Source of the DNA: Marinobacter fonticola
GTDB taxonomy: Bacteria; Pseudomonadota; Gammaproteobacteria; Pseudomonadales; Oleiphilaceae
Length of the DNA: 64,000 nucleotides
Assembly (NCBI RefSeq): GCF_008122265.1
Contig: NZ_CP043042.1
Location: forward strand, 3,596,001 to 3,660,000
Reading direction: 5' to 3'
Positions 62,731 through 64,000 of this stretch are shown here, piece by piece (within the stretch, counting starts at the first letter, position 1; each line of letters begins with the position of its first letter). Under the pieces are notes generated by a model. That model was not told where the DNA came from, ran no database searches, and worked only from the letters and a program-made list of their open reading frames with translations. Position numbers and translations under genes: made by a program.

Positions 62731-63663
62731 ATGGCTGAAGAGATGTCCATGTCCGAGCTGATCCTGCACCAGTACGCCATGTCCCCGTTTTCCGAGAAGA
62801 TCCGCACCATGCTGGGCTACACCGGCCAGAGCTGGAAAGCAGTTACTGTACGCGAGATGCCGCCGCGCCCAGACCTCGAACCGCTGGCTGACGGCTATCG
62901 CAAAATTCCCGTGGCCCAGATCGGTGCCGACGTGTTCTGCGATACACGTACCATCAGCCGTGAAATCGCCCGCATGTCCGGCAAGCCTGAACTGGCCCTG
63001 GAGAATAATTCGCAAGAGGTGCAAGACTTTGTCCGCGAAGTGGATCTGCAGATCTTCCTGGCGTGCATTGTCTCGTCCAGTGGCGGCGGCCTGCTGATCA
63101 AGCTGATCCGCAATACGTCCATAATCGATGCCTACAAGTTCTTGAAGGACCGCATCGAAATGGGCAAGAAATCGAAGGTCCGTTCCGTCAGCCCCAAACA
63201 GGCCAAAGCGCGAGTAGCCGAGCATGTGGCCGATCTTGAGAAGCGCCTGACACGGGATTTCCTGTTTGGCGACAAGCCATGCATTGCCGATTTTTCGGCC
63301 TATCACGGCTTATGGTTCGTGTGCGATGTTGCGGAAAAAGACGTGCTCAAGAACGCGCCAAGAGTAAGCGCCTGGATGGAGCGCATTCGCGCTTTCGGAC
63401 ATGGGTCGGTGGAAGAAATCAGCGGCGACCAGGCGCTGGAAGTCGCGCACGCTACGCTACCGCGCCCGTTACCGTCATCGAACGCCAACGGCTCGATCGG
63501 TCAGACAGTCCGTGTGGCGCCTGACGATTATGGACGCGAACCGATAACCGGAACGCTGGTGGCCGATGATGGAACGAGTTGGATTATCGCCCACGAGCAC
63601 CCCCGCGTCGGTACCGTGAACATTCACGTCCCGCAGCAGGGGTTCAGCCTGAAAGACCGCTAA
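62731..63663 (+). CDS. Glutathione S-transferase family protein
   Basis: A protein of up to 310 residues with a GST-like N-terminal thioredoxin domain: LILHQYAMSPFSEKIRTMLG, then RKIPVAQIGADVFCDTRTIS with the cis-proline and the glutathione-contact region. The C-terminal helical domain (LEKRLTRDFLFGDKPCIADF and SAYHGLWFVCDV) has the N-capping motif. The last 80 residues form an extra beta-rich tail, not part of the core fold. Three Met codons are possible (62731, 62743, 62749), the last with GAAGAG before it. Substrate unknown. Its stop lies eight bases from the stop of the convergent lpoB-like gene. Confidence 0.85.
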   Translation: MAEEMSMSELILHQYAMSPFSEKIRTMLGYTGQSWKAVTVREMPPRPDLEPLADGYRKIPVAQIGADVFCDTRTISREIARMSGKPELALENNSQEVQDFVREVDLQIFLACIVSSSGGGLLIKLIRNTSIIDAYKFLKDRIEMGKKSKVRSVSPKQAKARVAEHVADLEKRLTRDFLFGDKPCIADFSAYHGLWFVCDVAEKDVLKNAPRVSAWMERIRAFGHGSVEEISGDQALEVAHATLPRPLPSSNANGSIGQTVRVAPDDYGREPITGTLVADDGTSWIIAHEHPRVGTVNIHVPQQGFSLKDR

Positions 63664-63670
63664 AGCGCGG

Positions 63671-64000
63671 CTACCAAGCCACCGCGTCGTTCGATCCCCG
63701 TTTGATAATCGGGGTTTCGTTCTCCCACACAGCCAGACCGTTCTGCAGGTCGGTCAGGCTGAGCTGGAAATAGTATTCCACCTGCTGCTCGTCCTCGACT
63801 TTGTGGTTACGCTGGATGATCTTGCCGGACAGACTCAGGTCCGGCGCTTGGAGCGTACCTTTGCGCTGCACGCCGGACTGGTCGAACTCTTCGTTGTTAC
63901 GAAGTTCACGGGCCTGCTGGTTCATCGGGTCTTCGGCGCCCTCCACACCAACAGCCGTCGTGGTCAACACCTTGCCCGAACGCAGCAGGGCGACCCGTAT
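63671..64000 (-). CDS. LpoB-like penicillin-binding protein activator, C-terminal part
   Basis: The frame is open to the right edge of the window; 109 residues are visible. Segments: RSGKVLTTTAVGV, AEDPMNQQARELR, GTLQAPDLSLSGKIIQRNHK, YYFQLSLTDLQNGLAVWENE. This is the C-terminal part of the LpoB family, outer membrane lipoproteins that reach through the periplasm to activate PBP1b. The lipobox would lie outside the window. The apparent GTG at 63970 is not the real start. Confidence 0.85.
   Translation of the reverse strand: MRVALLRSGKVLTTTAVGVEGAEDPMNQQARELRNNEEFDQSGVQRKGTLQAPDLSLSGKIIQRNHKVEDEQQVEYYFQLSLTDLQNGLAVWENETPIIKRGSNDAVAW

Overview
The window is GC-rich bacterial chromosome from a marine-type gammaproteobacterium, most likely Marinobacter or a close relative in the Pseudomonadales. 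The basis is gene order and content: tkt-epd-pgk-fba next to an ArsR/methyltransferase-metK-ahcY-metF cluster, bioA-rsmE, cis/trans fatty acid isomerase, a short eutBC-permease cluster, a PEP-CTERM protein and an LpoB-like protein. This is inference from gene content, not a database match. No rRNA, tRNA, prophage, CRISPR array or complete insertion sequence was seen.

Layout. 1-7.2 kb: the end of a glycosyltransferase, a DUF523/DUF1722 protein, a DUF481 outer membrane protein, trhO, dinD, a 268-bp MITE that touches the stop codon of a membrane-anchored DsbA-like protein, and a nitronate monooxygenase. 7.4-11.4 kb: a tightly overlapping four-gene operon (DUF3348, DUF802, OmpA/MotB-like, DUF2894). 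Its two central proteins look like a ZorA/ZorB or MotA/MotB type ion-driven motor, and the function is unknown; this is the best candidate for an undescribed system. 11.5-17 kb: central carbon genes fba, pgk, epd and tkt on the minus strand, with a five-copy 17-bp tandem repeat between epd and pgk and a terminator-like hairpin between tkt and epd. 17.2-22.3 kb: the methionine/SAM cycle operon behind a palindromic operator and a nearly leaderless promoter. Each of its larger gaps holds a different palindromic element.

22.6-34.8 kb: a glutamine-type ABC importer, a DUF2505 protein, bioA, rsmE, an RND pump without an outer membrane factor, a DUF445 protein and an HDOD protein. 34.8-43.9 kb: a YihY-type membrane protein, a GntR regulator with an SBF-type transporter, a DUF454 protein, cti, an MFS pump preceded by a canonical SoxR box, and a soxR gene broken by an internal deletion that removes half of its iron-sulfur ligands. 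44-52.3 kb: a second MITE, an AraC regulator, and a complete tripartite RND pump (adaptor, permease, outer membrane factor) followed by a DUF3291 protein.

52.3-64 kb: ethanolamine catabolism (permease, eutC, eutB, divergent AraC regulator), a PaiB-like flavoprotein, tatABC followed by a PhoX-type protein with a twin-arginine signal, a PEP-CTERM protein, a small monooxygenase behind repeated sites, a GST-like protein and the C-terminal part of an LpoB-like protein. Themes that link these genes are envelope export and efflux, the methyl cycle feeding metK, and stress-linked membrane functions (cti, the SoxR-box pump, TrhO, DinD).
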